Source of the DNA: Entomortierella parvispora
Taxonomy: Eukaryota > Mortierellomycota > Mortierellomycetes > Mortierellales > Mortierellaceae
Direction: 5' to 3'
Length of the DNA stretch: 64,000 nt
NCBI GenBank assembly: GCA_963573315.1
Contig: OY752151.1
Location: 682,001-746,000, forward strand
Below the pieces are notes generated by a model. That model was given only the letters and a program-made list of their open reading frames with translations, ran no database searches and was not told the DNA's origin. Shown here piece after piece: positions 63,645 to 64,000 of this stretch. Each line of letters opens with the position of its first letter. The stretch's first letter is position 1. A program made the position numbers and the translations under genes.

Positions 63645-64000
63645 ATGGGCCACACTTTGGCGTCCCTCATCCAAGGGCGCTCCAAACCTCAGCATCGTGT
63701 AAATCCAGACCACAGTTCGCCGCCTCAGTCTGACGGTCCGTCGGCAAACAAGAACAATGAAAGCAAGTCGAGTCCACAAGAGCAATCTTGGCCGGCCCAG
63801 TCAACGCAAATGTTGCCCGAGAGAGAGTCCACTTCTTCCAAGCCCTCTCAATACCATCTCCCACCTCTTCCTGGTTTCGGTTCAATTGCCTTGAATGAGA
63901 GCGTACTCCATGACCCAATCCCTTTGGAACCAGTTGGAGCATCCGTGTTAAAGGGAAAAAGGGTTCAAGCATTGGATAAGTCTCCAGAGGTCACTCGTCC
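63645..64000 (+). CDS. partial gene running off right edge, unknown (disordered, Ser/Pro/Gln-rich)
   Basis: The frame is open from the acceptor before 63579 (branch-like ctaac, then cttccag) to the end of the window. The first ATG is at 63645 (MGHTLASLIQGRSKPQHRVN). Composition is disordered: HSSPPQSDGPSANKNNESKS, QEQSWPAQSTQ, then QYHLPPLPGFGSIALNESVL. A second frame from the same acceptor (IAYFPDTLFYTRFWNPFRNQ) also looks protein-like but ends at a stop near 63700. Which frame is coding depends on the upstream exon. No domain is recognised. Confidence 0.45.
   Translation, partial: MGHTLASLIQGRSKPQHRVNPDHSSPPQSDGPSANKNNESKSSPQEQSWPAQSTQMLPERESTSSKPSQYHLPPLPGFGSIALNESVLHDPIPLEPVGASVLKGKRVQALDKSPEVTR

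Noticed and set aside
63667-63972. 101-codon minus-strand frame at the right edge
   Set aside because: The plus strand has a strong splice acceptor and an open frame to the edge; the minus frame has no support.

Overview
The window is nuclear DNA of a filamentous fungus. Genes carry many short GT-AG introns with GTAAG-type donors. The gene content (Sel1-repeat and F-box/LRR families, a GT10 fucosyltransferase, DIRS and chromovirus retrotransposons) best fits Mortierellomycota (Mortierella/Linnemannia/Podila-like). That placement is inferred from gene content, not from a marker gene.

Left arm (1-24 kb), mostly ordinary genes: a partial alpha-arrestin-like gene (-); the mitochondrial ATP synthase gamma subunit (-), divergent from a small Cox14-like mitochondrial protein (+); a short coiled-coil protein (-); a protein of unknown function (+); an intact Tc1/mariner-type transposase (+); a Sel1-repeat protein (+); and a secreted GH65 acid trehalase in five exons (-). 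These are followed by an F-box/LRR-like gene (-) divergent from a decayed member of a second large family (+), then a C2H2 protein (-).

Central block (24-45 kb), repetitive: an old broken DIRS retrotransposon (about 24.0-28.9 kb) and a 4.35-kb compound minisatellite (28.95-33.3 kb) whose modules resemble the DIRS inverted terminal repeat. Next is a structurally complete DIRS element (33308-44933) with inverted terminal repeats, an internal complementary region, gag, RT-RNase H and a tyrosine recombinase. A Ty3/gypsy chromovirus (34232-41559) sits inside its recombinase gene, with 169-bp LTRs that look identical and a 5-bp target duplication CCCAT.

Right arm (45-64 kb): non-LTR retrotransposon scraps; a second F-box/large-family divergent pair in which the F-box gene is now broken and its partner intact, the reverse of the first pair; two class II tRNA-like genes whose anticodon loops cannot be read normally; a GT10 fucosyltransferase with a C-terminal membrane anchor; a multi-exon C1orf74-like gene; GA/CT microsatellites; a third, frameshifted F-box gene; and a gene running off the right edge.

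Exon coordinates were worked out by hand from splice signals and reading phase. Family names rest on motif recognition, without database searches.
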